A stretch of DNA of 64,000 nt from Streptomyces sp. CB00455 (GCF_001905445.1 NZ_LIVQ01000001.1:1612001-1676000); one strand, 5' to 3'. Counted from the first letter of the stretch, positions 51,666-60,202 are shown. The notes: generated by a model not told the origin, from the sequence alone. A program made the numbers and translations.

Positions 51666-52340
51666 GTGTTCGATTTTCTTGATTCCGGGCAGTACGACCT
51701 GCTCGGAGCCTTCTGGGTGACGGTTCAGCTCACCCTCTACTCGGCGGTCGGATCCCTCATATGGGGCACCGTCCTGGCCGGGATGCGGGTCAGCCCGGTC
51801 CCGCTGCTGCGGGGCTTCGGTACCGCCTACGTCAACCTCGTGCGCAACACGCCGCTGACCGTGCTGATCATCGGCTGCTCGCTGGGCCTCAACCAGACCC
51901 TCGGCATCGAGCTGGGCGGCGGAACCTTCAAGGAGATCGGCTTCAAGCTCGCGATCCTCGGGCTCGTCGCCTACACCGGGACCTTCGTCTGCGAGGCGCT
52001 GCGCTCGGGCATCAACACCGTGCCGGTCGGCCAGGCCGAGGCGGCCCGCGCCCTGGGACTGAGCTTCTTCCAGGTGCTCACCCTGATCGTGCTCCCGCAG
52101 GCTTTCCGGGCGGTGGTCGCACCGCTCGCCAACGTACTGATCGCACTCACCAAGAACACCACGGTGGCGGCGACCATCGGCGTGGCCGAGGCGGCCCTGC
52201 TGATGAAGGAAATGGTCGAGAACGAGGCCCAGGCGCTGTTCGCCGTCTTCGGTGTCTTCGCCCTCGGCTTCGTCCTGCTGACCCTGCCCACCGGCCTGCT
52301 CATGGGCTGGGTGGCCAAGCGAGTGGCGGTGAAGCGATGA
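51666..52340 (+). CDS. gluC: Glutamate ABC transporter permease
   Basis: A 224-residue His/Glu/Gln-type permease with about five membrane segments and the EAA loop LRSGINTVPVGQAEAARALGLS (here split over the 20-residue limit region near residues 115-136). GTG at 51666 (MFDFLDSGQ), with GGGGAGAGCGCAGG upstream. Its TGA overlaps the gluD ATG (ATGA), so translation is coupled. Confidence 0.94.
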   Translation: MFDFLDSGQYDLLGAFWVTVQLTLYSAVGSLIWGTVLAGMRVSPVPLLRGFGTAYVNLVRNTPLTVLIIGCSLGLNQTLGIELGGGTFKEIGFKLAILGLVAYTGTFVCEALRSGINTVPVGQAEAARALGLSFFQVLTLIVLPQAFRAVVAPLANVLIALTKNTTVAATIGVAEAALLMKEMVENEAQALFAVFGVFALGFVLLTLPTGLLMGWVAKRVAVKR

Positions 52341-53227
52341 GCTCGGTGCTGTACGACACCCCGGGCCCCCGGGCCAAGGCCCGCAACTGGATATACAGCG
52401 GCGTCTTCGTCGCCTTGTTCGCCCTCGCCGCGTGGTGGGCGCTGTCGCTCATGGCCGAGAAGGGCCAGCTCGAAGCCGACAAGTGGACCCCCTTCGTCAC
52501 CGACAGCCGCGTCTGGACCACCTTCCTGATCCCCGGCCTGCTGGAGACCCTGAGGGCCGCTGCGATCGCCATGGTGATCGCCATTCCGCTCGGCGCCCTC
52601 CTCGGCATCGGCCGGCTCTCCGACCACTCCTGGGTGCGCGTCCCGGTCGGCGCGGTCGTCGAGTTCTTCCGCGCCATCCCGGTGCTGATGCTGATGCTGT
52701 TCGGCTTCTCGCTGTACGTGCAGTTCGCCGATGTCTCCTCGGACCTGCGCCCGCTGTACGCGGTGATCACCGGCCTGGTGCTCTACAACGCGGCCGTCAT
52801 CGCCGAGATCGTCCGGGCGGGCGTCCTGTCCCTGCCCTCCGGCCAGACGGACGCGGCCAAGGCGATCGGCATGCGCAAGGGCCAGATCATGGTCCACGTC
52901 CTGATCCCGCAGGCCGTCACGGCGATGCTGCCCGCCCTGGTCAGCCAGCTCGTGGTGATCCTGAAGGACACCGCGCTCGGCGGCTCCCTGCTCGGCCTCG
53001 GCGAGCTGCTGTCGATGAACCGGCAGATCTCGGCGAACTACAGCAACACCATCGCGACGCTCGTCGTCATCGCCCTGATCTACATCGTGGTCAACTTCGG
53101 CCTCACCACCTTCGCCTCCTGGCTGGAGGGCCGGCTGCGCAAATCGAAGAAGGGCTCCGGCGCGGTGGTCGGGGTGGCCGAGGTCAGCGACCTGGCCACC
53201 GGGGGCAACAGCGGCGGAGCGGCCTGA
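52337..53227 (+). CDS. gluD: Glutamate ABC transporter permease
   Basis: A 296-residue permease, the partner of GluC. Membrane segments include WIYSGVFVALFALAAWWAL, AIAMVIAIPLGALLGIG, VLMLMLFGFSLYVQF and LVVIALIYIVVNFGL; the EAA loop is near ILVRAG-like IVRAGVLSLPSGQTDAAKAIG. ATG at 52337 overlaps the gluC stop. The hydrophilic Gly/Ser-rich C-terminus (~35 residues) is unusual for the family but common in Streptomyces. A strong terminator follows. Confidence 0.94.
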   Translation: MSSVLYDTPGPRAKARNWIYSGVFVALFALAAWWALSLMAEKGQLEADKWTPFVTDSRVWTTFLIPGLLETLRAAAIAMVIAIPLGALLGIGRLSDHSWVRVPVGAVVEFFRAIPVLMLMLFGFSLYVQFADVSSDLRPLYAVITGLVLYNAAVIAEIVRAGVLSLPSGQTDAAKAIGMRKGQIMVHVLIPQAVTAMLPALVSQLVVILKDTALGGSLLGLGELLSMNRQISANYSNTIATLVVIALIYIVVNFGLTTFASWLEGRLRKSKKGSGAVVGVAEVSDLATGGNSGGAA

Positions 53228-53286
53228 CCGCCCTCCCGGTTCGAGGCCCCCGAGGGCCTGACGTACGGTCAGTCATACTGCGTAGC

Positions 53287-53325
53287 CCGTGTGGTGCGGC
53301 GGAACTCATCCGCCGCACCACACGG
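53287..53325 (+). terminator. Terminator of the gluABCD operon
   Basis: A 17-bp perfect stem (CCGTGTGGTGCGGCGGA and its complement) with loop ACTCA, 59 bases after the gluD stop. Confidence 0.85.
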
Positions 53326-53414
53326 CGCTGTCCGGACCGGCGTCACTTGACGCAGGCACTTCCAGTGGGTTGCATACGTTCTGTGATCACATACCGGACA
53401 CCGGGAGCCACATC

Positions 53415-55004
53415 ATGGACCCGGTGATCGTCGTCGGCGCGGGGCCCGTCGGGCTGTCCCTGTCCCTCGCCCTGGCCGGCCAGGGCGTGCCCAGCGTCGT
53501 GCTCGACGAGGGGCCCGGCAAGGAGGATCCCCGCCCGGCCCGCACCGTCATCCTGCACGCCGACACCGCCGCCATGGCACACCGGCTGGGCTGTACGACG
53601 CTGCGCGACGAGGGCGCCTACTTCGCCGCCTGGCGCACCATGCGGCGCAGCCGGCCGGCCCGGCGGTACACCTTCGACGACGGCCCGGCCCCGCTGCACC
53701 TGCCGCAGCACGCCCTGACCCGCGGGCTGCGCGACGCCGCCGCCGCGCACCCGCTGGTCCAGCTGGTCACCGACAGCCGTCTGGACGCCGTCGAGCAGGA
53801 CGGCCGGGGGGTCACCGCGCACACCCGGGGCGCCGAGACCACCTGGTGGCGCGGGAGCCACCTGGTCGGCTGCGACGGCGCCCGCTCCACCGTGCGCAAG
53901 CTGATCGGCATCCGCTTCCCTGGCCGTACCGCCGTGGAACGCCACGCCGTCGCCGCCTTGCGCACCGAACTCCCCTGGCCCGGCGAGGCCCTGCTGCACC
54001 GCGCCCCGCCGCGGGAGGCCACTTCCCGGCCGCTGCCGGACGGCGTGTGGCGGCTGGACTGGCTGCTGCCGGCGCGCGGGGACCTCGTCACCCCCGACCT
54101 CCTGGTGAACCTCATCCGGGACACCCTCGCCGACTGGTGCGGGGGCACGACTCCCCCCTACGACCTCATCGACACCGGCGTCCACACCCTGCACCACCGC
54201 CTGGCGCGGCGCTGGCGCGACGGCCGCGTCTTCCTCGCCGGGGACGCCGCGCACCTGCTGGGCGCCCTGGGCACCCAGGGGGTCGAGGAGGGGCTCCGGG
54301 ACGCCGAGAACCTCGCCTGGAAACTCTCCCTGGCCTGGCACCAGGGGGCGTCCGAGGCCCTGCTCGACAGCTATGAGGACGAGCGGCGCACCGCGGTCGC
54401 GGCCCGGCTGCGCGCCGCGGACCAGGCGCTGGCGGTGCTGCGGGCCGGGGGCGGGGGCCTGCGGCCCTACCTGCCCGGTGCCACGCGGTCCGCCGAGTCC
54501 CTGCTGACCGACGGCCACCTGGGGCGGGGCCCGCTGGGTGCGGCGCCGGCGTACGCCCCGCCGGTAGCCGTACGGGAGGTGCCGACCGCCACCGAACCGG
54601 GCGGCGCCGTGGCGAACGTGCCCGTGACCGCGCCCGACGGAGCGACCGTGCCGCTGCGCGACCTGCTGGGCAAGGGCCGGCTGCTGGTGGTCCTGGTCGC
54701 GCCGGGCACCGGGGTCTGGGACCGGCGCCACTGGCTCGGCGCGGGCCTCATGCCCCGCTTGGCGGCCGCGGTCAGCGCCCTGCCCGTCCGTACGGACCTG
54801 CTGGTCGCGGACGGCTACCCGGGGGCTGCGGCTCACACCGTGCTCCTGATCCGGCCGGACGGCCACCTGGCCGCGACCTTCGCCGGGGTGCGCCCGGCGG
54901 AGCTGTACGAGGCGGCGGACGCCGTCCGGGCGGGCGCACCCTCCTCCCGGCTGCCGGCTCCGGCGCCCGCGCCGCCCACCACACCGGCCGTGGTGATCGA
55001 TTGA
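53415..55004 (+). CDS. FAD-dependent aromatic monooxygenase
   Basis: A 529-residue group A flavin hydroxylase (PheA/TfdB-like). FAD site VIVVGAGPVGLSLSLALAGQG (GxGxxG at residues ~8-13; the strand is just under 21 residues), the middle motif VGCDGARSTVRKLIG, and the second FAD/ribityl motif GRVFLAGDAAHLLGALGTQGVE. The C-terminal ~120 residues form a thioredoxin-like domain (RLLVVLVAPGTGVWDR). ATG at 53415 follows CGGGAGCC. The promoter region carries TGTGATCACA (53382-53391), a 10-bp palindrome. Substrate unknown. Its stop overlaps a candidate -35 for the following leader peptide. Confidence 0.88.
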   Translation: MDPVIVVGAGPVGLSLSLALAGQGVPSVVLDEGPGKEDPRPARTVILHADTAAMAHRLGCTTLRDEGAYFAAWRTMRRSRPARRYTFDDGPAPLHLPQHALTRGLRDAAAAHPLVQLVTDSRLDAVEQDGRGVTAHTRGAETTWWRGSHLVGCDGARSTVRKLIGIRFPGRTAVERHAVAALRTELPWPGEALLHRAPPREATSRPLPDGVWRLDWLLPARGDLVTPDLLVNLIRDTLADWCGGTTPPYDLIDTGVHTLHHRLARRWRDGRVFLAGDAAHLLGALGTQGVEEGLRDAENLAWKLSLAWHQGASEALLDSYEDERRTAVAARLRAADQALAVLRAGGGGLRPYLPGATRSAESLLTDGHLGRGPLGAAPAYAPPVAVREVPTATEPGGAVANVPVTAPDGATVPLRDLLGKGRLLVVLVAPGTGVWDRRHWLGAGLMPRLAAAVSALPVRTDLLVADGYPGAAAHTVLLIRPDGHLAATFAGVRPAELYEAADAVRAGAPSSRLPAPAPAPPTTPAVVID

Positions 55005-55037
55005 CCGGTCCCGCGCAGCCGTGGTTCACTCGCGGAC

Positions 55038-55124
55038 ATGACCGGCAACGACGTACGCCTGTGGCGGAGGGTCCATATGGACCTGCTCCGCTACGCGGGC
55101 TGCGTGTGTCGCCCCTCCTGCTGA
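55038..55124 (+). CDS. Cys-rich leader peptide upstream of cysteine dioxygenase
   Basis: A 28-residue ORF, or 15 residues if it starts at the ATG at 55077 (MDLLRYAGCVCRPSC), which has a strong GGAGGG 6-8 bases upstream. It has Cys codons at three places near its end, and the middle part RRVHMDLLR resembles the recurring signature of actinobacterial cysteine-responsive leader peptides. Its stop lies 78 bases before the cysteine dioxygenase start. Role as a translational sensor of cysteine is inference from position and composition. If transcription starts near 55037 the longer form would be leaderless. Confidence 0.7.
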   Translation: MTGNDVRLWRRVHMDLLRYAGCVCRPSC

Positions 55125-55202
55125 TTCGCCTTCCCCTTTCGCGCGCCCCGTGCCGTCACCGGCCTGCGCGCGTCTCCGCGAACCCCAGGACGGTCTCCTG
55201 CC

Positions 55203-55754
55203 ATGTCTGCACCCGCGTCCGCCTCCGCGGCTTCCGCCGCCCCTGCTCCCGCACCCCCCGGGGGCCCCACGGCCGCCGAACTCCTCGACTTCGCCCTGCG
55301 CACCGCCGCCGACCCCGCGATCGTGGGGTCGCTGCCGCTCGATCCGCAGGGCCGCACCTGGATCAGGCTGGACGGCCCCTGCGGCAGTGAGGCCTGGCTG
55401 ATCGGCTGGCCGCCGGGGACCGGCACCGGCTGGCACGACCACGCCGAGTCGCGGGGGGCGTTCGCCACCGCCCGGGGCCGGCTCACCGAGCACTCGCTGG
55501 CCGTACGGCTGCCCGCGGAGGGCTGGCGTTCGCTGGAACTCGCCGCGGGGGTGGACCGCAGCCGCCGCCTGGAGGCGGGCACCGGGCGGGCCTTCGGGGA
55601 GCACCACGTGCACGAGGTCCTCAACGAGTCGGCGAGCGAGCACGCCGTCTCGGTGCACGCGTACTATCCGCCGCTGCCGCTGATCCGCCGTTACAGCCGC
55701 AGCGGAGCGGTGCTCGGCCTGGAGCAGGTCGACCGTCCGGAGGACTGGCAGTGA
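55203..55754 (+). CDS. Cysteine dioxygenase
   Basis: A 183-residue cupin iron enzyme that oxidises L-cysteine to cysteine sulfinate. The metal-ligand histidines are in TGWHDHAESRG (HxH, near residue 78) and EHHVHEVLN. The Ala/Pro-rich first ~20 residues are a Streptomyces-type extension. ATG at 55203. Its TGA overlaps the rhodanese GTG (GTGA at 55751), so translation is coupled. Preceded by the Cys leader peptide. Confidence 0.9.
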   Translation: MSAPASASAASAAPAPAPPGGPTAAELLDFALRTAADPAIVGSLPLDPQGRTWIRLDGPCGSEAWLIGWPPGTGTGWHDHAESRGAFATARGRLTEHSLAVRLPAEGWRSLELAAGVDRSRRLEAGTGRAFGEHHVHEVLNESASEHAVSVHAYYPPLPLIRRYSRSGAVLGLEQVDRPEDWQ

Positions 55755-56149
55755 GCGCGGCGGAGCCGACGGGCATCGACGAACTGCTGGAGCGCCTCCG
55801 TGCGGGGTACACCCGCATCGCACCGCAGGAGGCGTACGCCGCCTCCCGGGCCGGGGCACTGCTGGTGGACATCCGCTACCAGGCCCTGCGGGAGCGCGAC
55901 GGGCTGATCCCGGGCGCGCTGGTGGTGGAGCGCAACGAACTGGAGTGGCGGCTGGACCCCCAGGGCAGCCATCGCGCCGCCGAGGCCACGAGCCACGACC
56001 TCCAGGTGGTGGTGATCTGCAACGAGGGCTACGCCTCCAGCCTCGCCGCGGTCTCCCTCCACACCCTGGGCCTGCACCGGGCGACGGACCTGACGGGCGG
56101 CTTCCAGGCTTGGAAGGCGGCGGGCCTCCCGGTGATCTCCCGGCCCTGA
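55751..56149 (+). CDS. Rhodanese-like sulfurtransferase
   Basis: A 132-residue single-domain rhodanese. The catalytic loop is VICNEGYASSLAA (Cys near residue 90); RIAPQEAYAAS, VDIRYQALRERDG, and DLTGGFQAWKAAGLP are family hallmarks. GTG at 55751 overlaps the dioxygenase stop. Its role would be to pass sulfane sulfur from downstream of cysteine oxidation or persulfides. The loop has NEGYASS rather than CxxGxRS, so substrate specificity is uncertain. Confidence 0.9.
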   Translation: MSAAEPTGIDELLERLRAGYTRIAPQEAYAASRAGALLVDIRYQALRERDGLIPGALVVERNELEWRLDPQGSHRAAEATSHDLQVVVICNEGYASSLAAVSLHTLGLHRATDLTGGFQAWKAAGLPVISRP

Positions 56150-56232
56150 CCCCGCCGGCCCGCGCTCGGCCCGCTCCTCGCACCCCGCCGGGGGCAACCG
56201 GGCGGGGGCGACCGGGCGGGGCGGCGCCGGCG

Positions 56233-56796
56233 CTAGCCCGGGTACCCCAGGTCGTCGGCGTCCTCGCCCTCCGCCTCCAGTGCGCGGCGGACCACGCGCA
56301 GCGCCATTCCCTCGGGGTAGCCCTTGCGGGCGAGCATCCCGGCGAGGCGCCGGATCCGTTTGTCCCGCTCCAGGCCCCGGGTGGCACGGAGTTTGCGCTC
56401 CACGAGCTCCCGGGCCGTCTGCTCCTCCTGCTCGGAGTCCAGCAGCTCCAGGGCGTCCTGTACGAGGGTGGCGTGCACCCCCTTGGTACGGAGCTCCTGC
56501 GCCAGGGCCCGCCGGGCCAGGCCCCGGCCGCGATGGCGGGATTCGACCCAGGCTCCGGCGAAGGCGGCGTCGTCGATCAGGCCCACCTCCTCGAACCGGG
56601 AGAGGACCTCTTGCGACACCTCCTCGGGGATGTCGCGCTTCGCCAGTGCGTCCGCGAGCTGCCGCCGGGTGCGCGGCATCCCGGTGAGCAGGCGCAGGCA
56701 GATCGCCCGCGCCTGCTCCTCGGGGCTCTGGGGCGGCAGTTCGCCGCGGCCTTCACGGCTGCCGCGGTTCCCGCCGCCCCTTCCCTGCTCCCGCAC
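56233..56796 (-). CDS. recX: Recombination regulator RecX
   Basis: A 187-residue inhibitor and modulator of RecA. Family motifs: ICLRLLTGMPRTRRQLADAL, EEVGLIDDAAFAGAWVESR, GLARRALAQELRTKGV, and LARKGYPEGMALRVVRRAL. GTG at 56796, 3 bases after the recA stop, so recA and recX are in one operon. The Gly/Arg-rich first ~22 residues are not conserved. Confidence 0.93.
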   Translation of the reverse strand: MREQGRGGGNRGSREGRGELPPQSPEEQARAICLRLLTGMPRTRRQLADALAKRDIPEEVSQEVLSRFEEVGLIDDAAFAGAWVESRHRGRGLARRALAQELRTKGVHATLVQDALELLDSEQEEQTARELVERKLRATRGLERDKRIRRLAGMLARKGYPEGMALRVVRRALEAEGEDADDLGYPG

Positions 56797-56799
56797 GGG

Positions 56800-57915
56800 T
56801 CAGCTCTTGGCCACGGCGGCCTTGGCCGTCGTCTTGGCCTTCGACGCCGGAGCGGGCACCGCGGTGGCGGCGGCAGCGGCGTCGGCCGTCTCGGCACCGG
56901 CCTCGGCGGCGGCGTCCTTGCGGACACCCACGCCCAGCTTCTCCTTGATCTTCCGCTCGATCTCGTCGGCGAGATCCGGGTTGTCCTTCAGGAAGTTGCG
57001 GGCGTTCTCCTTGCCCTGGCCGAGCTGGTCGCCCTCGTAGGTGTACCAGGCGCCGGCCTTGCGCACGAAGCCGTGCTCCACGCCCATGTCGATCAGGCCG
57101 CCCTCGCGGCTGATGCCGTGGCCGTAGAGGATGTCGAACTCGGCCTGCTTGAACGGCGGCGCGACCTTGTTCTTGACGACCTTGACGCGGGTGCGGTTGC
57201 CGACCGCGTCCGTGCCGTCCTTGAGGGTCTCGATACGGCGGATGTCGAGGCGCACGGAGGCGTAGAACTTCAGCGCGCGGCCACCCGTCGTGGTTTCCGG
57301 CGAGCCGAACATCACGCCGATCTTCTCGCGGAGCTGGTTGATGAAGATCGCGGTGGTCTTGGACTGGTTGAGCGCACCGGTGATCTTCCGGAGTGCCTGG
57401 CTCATCAGACGGGCCTGGAGACCCACGTGCGAGTCGCCCATCTCCCCCTCGATCTCGGCGCGCGGCACCAGGGCCGCCACGGAGTCGATGACGATCAGGT
57501 CGAGGGCGCCGGAGCGGACGAGCATGTCCACGATCTCCAGCGCCTGCTCGCCGGTGTCCGGCTGCGACAGGATGAGGTTGTCGGTGTCGACGCCGAGGGC
57601 CTTGGCGTATTCGGGGTCGAGCGCGTGCTCGGCGTCCACGAAGGCGACGGTGCCGCCGGCCTTCTGCGCATTGGCCACGGCGTGCAGGGTCAGGGTCGTC
57701 TTACCGGAAGACTCCGGCCCGTACACCTCGATCACACGGCCGCGGGGCAGCCCGCCGACGCCGAGCGCGATGTCCAGCGCGGTCGATCCCGTGGGGATGA
57801 CCTCGATGGGGTCGTTCGGCTTGTCGCCGAGGCGCATCACCGCACCCTTGCCGAATTGCCGTTCAATCTGTGCGAGAGCGGCGTCGAGAGCCTTCTCGCG
57901 GTCGGTGCCTGCCAT
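56800..57915 (-). CDS. recA: Recombinase RecA
   Basis: A 371-residue recombinase and LexA co-protease. Walker A GPESSGKT (residues 66-73), L1/L2 loops with [18 protein letters not shown] and the [19 protein letters not shown] region, and the Ala/Lys-rich C-terminal tail (TAKAAVAKS). ATG at 57915 ([10 protein letters not shown]); upstream frames do not begin with a plausible start. A LexA box and a DnaA box lie 90-120 bases upstream (58005-58034). Downstream recX is coupled. Confidence 0.97.
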   Translation of the reverse strand: MAGTDREKALDAALAQIERQFGKGAVMRLGDKPNDPIEVIPTGSTALDIALGVGGLPRGRVIEVYGPESSGKTTLTLHAVANAQKAGGTVAFVDAEHALDPEYAKALGVDTDNLILSQPDTGEQALEIVDMLVRSGALDLIVIDSVAALVPRAEIEGEMGDSHVGLQARLMSQALRKITGALNQSKTTAIFINQLREKIGVMFGSPETTTGGRALKFYASVRLDIRRIETLKDGTDAVGNRTRVKVVKNKVAPPFKQAEFDILYGHGISREGGLIDMGVEHGFVRKAGAWYTYEGDQLGQGKENARNFLKDNPDLADEIERKIKEKLGVGVRKDAAAEAGAETADAAAAATAVPAPASKAKTTAKAAVAKS

Positions 57916-58004
57916 GGGTTCCACCCGGTTTGCTTGAGTCGATCGCTTCACGCCATTGACGCTAGTGCCTGCCACTGACAATGCGCCTCCACGACCGGTT
58001 CGGC

Positions 58005-58013
58005 TGTGGATAA
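58005..58013 (-). promoter_or_regulatory. DnaA-box sequence upstream of recA
   Basis: TGTGGATAA, reverse complement of TTATCCACA, 5 bases from the LexA box of recA. Second exact copy of the 9-mer at 6532. Whether DnaA binds is untested. Confidence 0.45.
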
Positions 58014-58018
58014 CCCAT

Positions 58019-58034
58019 CAGAATGGATGTTCGA
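58019..58034 (-). promoter_or_regulatory. LexA (SOS) box of recA
   Basis: On the minus strand TCGAAC-ATCC-ATTCTG: a perfect left half and a weak right half of the actinobacterial LexA consensus. It resembles the box reported for the Streptomyces recA promoter (GAACATCCATTC). It lies 103 bases upstream of the recA start. Confidence 0.75.
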
Positions 58035-58115
58035 TTTCTATGTCAAGCGCACCACGCCATACCCCGGGGGCCCCGCCCGCACCCCGCCTATGACGCACCA
58101 CGCGAGGGCGGGTGA

Positions 58116-58156
58116 CAACCCACGGTTGACACCTCGGAACTGTCAACCTAGGGTTG
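58116..58156. promoter_or_regulatory. Nested 41-bp palindrome with promoter, Clp-N/HTH gene
   Basis: CAACC-CAC-GGTTGACA-N9-TGTCAACC-TAG-GGTTG: the inner 8-base arms and the outer 5-base arms are exact and symmetric. TTGACA at 58126-58131 and TAGGGT at 58149-58154 are 17 bases apart, an excellent sigma-70-type (HrdB) promoter for the gene at 58162. The expected start falls at the ATG itself, giving a leaderless mRNA. The palindrome covers the -35 and reaches the -10, a design that suits repression by a dimer. Confidence 0.7.
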
Positions 58157-58161
58157 CCTCC

Positions 58162-58917
58162 ATGACGAACCCTCCCGTGGAACCCGTCCGCATGACCAAT
58201 CCGGTACGCCTCGACGACCTCATCGAGGCCATCAAGAAGGTCCACACCGACACCCTGGAGCAACTCAGCGGCGCCGTCGTCGTCGCCGAGTCCCTCGGTG
58301 ACGTGGCCGACCATCTGATCGGCCACTTCGTCGACCAGGCCCGCCGCTCCGGAGCCTCCTGGACCGACATCGGCCGCAGCATGGGCGTCACCCGCCAGGC
58401 CGCCCAGAAACGCTTCGTCCCCAAGGCCGACAAGGAGGGCGACCCGGGCCTCGACCCCAACGAGGGCTTCGGCCGCTTCACCCCGCGCGCCCGCAACGTC
58501 GTCGTCACCGCCCAGAACGAGGCCCGCGCCGCCGGCGGCACCGAGATCCGCACCGAGCACCTGCTCCTCGGCCTGCTCAGCGAGCCGGAGGGCCTGGCGG
58601 CCCTCGCCCTGACCGCCCAGGGGGTCGCGGCCGGCGACGTGCGCACCGCGGCGACGGCGACGCTGCCCCCGGCCGCGGAGGCCGTCCCCGACCTCATCCC
58701 CTTCGACGCCTCCGCGAAGAAGGCCCTGGAGCTCACCTTCCGCGAGGCCCTGCGCCTGGGTCACAACTACGTCGGCACCGAGCACGTCCTGCTCGCGCTC
58801 CTGGAGCTGGAGCACGGCACGGGCCCGCTCAGCGGCCTCGGCGTGGACAAGGACGCCGTCGAGGCCTGGGTCACCGAAGCCCTGGCAGCCGTACTCGGCG
58901 ACGCGGACGCGCAGTAG
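58162..58917 (+). CDS. Clp N-domain protein with helix-turn-helix
   Basis: A 251-residue protein with an N-terminal helix-turn-helix (SWTDIGRSMGVTRQAAQKRF, residues ~73-92) and two Clp-N repeats of the ClpA/C N-terminal type (FTPRARNVVVTAQNEARA, RTEHLLLGLLSEPEGLAALA; LELTFREALRLGHNYVGTEHVLLALL). No ATPase domain. Possible role: substrate adaptor or transcriptional regulator, as in other Streptomyces Clp-N proteins. ATG at 58162 is probably the first base triplet of the mRNA. A second ATG at 58192 exists. Convergent with the AI-2E-family gene; the last 47 bases overlap. Confidence 0.88.
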   Translation: MTNPPVEPVRMTNPVRLDDLIEAIKKVHTDTLEQLSGAVVVAESLGDVADHLIGHFVDQARRSGASWTDIGRSMGVTRQAAQKRFVPKADKEGDPGLDPNEGFGRFTPRARNVVVTAQNEARAAGGTEIRTEHLLLGLLSEPEGLAALALTAQGVAAGDVRTAATATLPPAAEAVPDLIPFDASAKKALELTFREALRLGHNYVGTEHVLLALLELEHGTGPLSGLGVDKDAVEAWVTEALAAVLGDADAQ

Positions 58918-60202
58918 AGGCGTCCGCGTCCCGCGTCAGCTCGTACCGCTTCACGTACGCGCCGAGGAACGCCTGCAGCGTGGCGACGGCCGGGATCGCG
59001 ATGAGCGCCCCGACCGCGCCCAGCAGGGCGGTGCCCGCGATGACCGAGCCGAAGGCCACCGCCGGGTGGATGTCGACGGTCCTGGACGTCAGCTTGGGCT
59101 GCAGGACGTAGTTCTCGAACTGCTGGTAGACGACGACGAAGCCGAAGACGTACAGCGCGTACCAGGGGTTGACCGTGAAGGCCAGCAGCATCGGCAGCGC
59201 GCCCGCGAGGTAGGTGCCGATCGTGGGGATGAACTGGGAGACGAGTCCCACCCACACGGCGAGCGCGGGCGCGTACGGCACGCCGAGGACCGCCAGCAGG
59301 ACGTAGTGGGCGACGCCGGAGATCAGCGCCATCAGCCCGCGCGAGTACAGGTAGCCGCCCGTCTTGGCGACGGCGATCTCCCAGGCGCGCAGCACCTCGG
59401 ACTGCTTGGCGGGCGGCAGTACGGAGCACAGCGCGCGCCGCAGCCGCGGCCCGTCGGCGGCGAAGTAGAAGGAGAACAGCCCGATCGTCAGCAGTTTGAA
59501 GAGTCCGCCGAGGACGGTGGCGGACACGTCCAGCACGCCGCTCGCACTGTTCTGCACGTACTTCTGGAGCCAGTCGGAGTGCAGCATGCTGTCCTGGATG
59601 TCCAGCCGGGACAGCTTGGTGTGGAAGGCCGCGTTGATCGAGTTGATGACCGAGTCGAGGTAGCGCGGGAAGTTCTCCACCAGGTCGACGATCTGCCCGG
59701 CGAGCATCGAGCCGAGCAGCGCGAGGAAGCCGGCGACGAAGGCGAAGACGGCGAGGAACACCAGGAAGGTGGCGAGCCCGCGGCGCATGCCGCGCGCGGC
59801 CATCCGGGAGACCGCCGGCTCGACCGCGAGCGCCAGGAAGAACGCGATCAGGATGTTGACGAGCAGCCCGATCAGCTGGTGGAAGGCCCAGCTGCCGAGC
59901 TGGAAGCAGGCGACGAGCGCCAGTACGAGGACCACGGCGCGCGGCAGCCAGCGCGGCATCCGGTCCCCGTACCCGGCCGGGAAGGGCCGGGCGGGAGGCT
60001 CCCCGCCGCCGTCGGGGGCGGGGACCGGCCCGGCCGGGCCCGACCAGTCGCCGGGAGCGGCGGCCCGACCCCCCGGACCTGCGGGAGCGGGCGGGGCGCC
60101 GAGGGCGGCCGGCCCTCCGGGGCCGCCGGGCTCGGGCCGCCGGGGCGGCGGCGCGCCCTTGGCGTGTACGTGCTGGTCGGTCGTGTCTTCGGTGGCTGCC
60201 AC
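58871..60202 (-). CDS. AI-2E family membrane transporter
   Basis: A 443-residue membrane protein of the AI-2E transporter family (PF01594). About 80 residues of cytoplasmic Pro/Gly/Ala-rich sequence precede ~eight membrane segments (AVVLVLALVACFQLGSWAF, NILIAFFLALAVEPAV, FLVFLAVFAFVAGFLALLG; PTIGTYLAGALPMLLAF; FVVVYQQFENYVLQPKLTSRTVDIHP). The family exports or imports small molecules; autoinducer-2 itself is unproven here. GTG at 60202 is likely but the ribosome site is weak; other starts add disordered sequence. Its last 47 bases overlap the Clp-N gene, tail to tail. Confidence 0.9.
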   Translation of the reverse strand: MAATEDTTDQHVHAKGAPPPRRPEPGGPGGPAALGAPPAPAGPGGRAAAPGDWSGPAGPVPAPDGGGEPPARPFPAGYGDRMPRWLPRAVVLVLALVACFQLGSWAFHQLIGLLVNILIAFFLALAVEPAVSRMAARGMRRGLATFLVFLAVFAFVAGFLALLGSMLAGQIVDLVENFPRYLDSVINSINAAFHTKLSRLDIQDSMLHSDWLQKYVQNSASGVLDVSATVLGGLFKLLTIGLFSFYFAADGPRLRRALCSVLPPAKQSEVLRAWEIAVAKTGGYLYSRGLMALISGVAHYVLLAVLGVPYAPALAVWVGLVSQFIPTIGTYLAGALPMLLAFTVNPWYALYVFGFVVVYQQFENYVLQPKLTSRTVDIHPAVAFGSVIAGTALLGAVGALIAIPAVATLQAFLGAYVKRYELTRDADASTARPRRRVRLPGLR

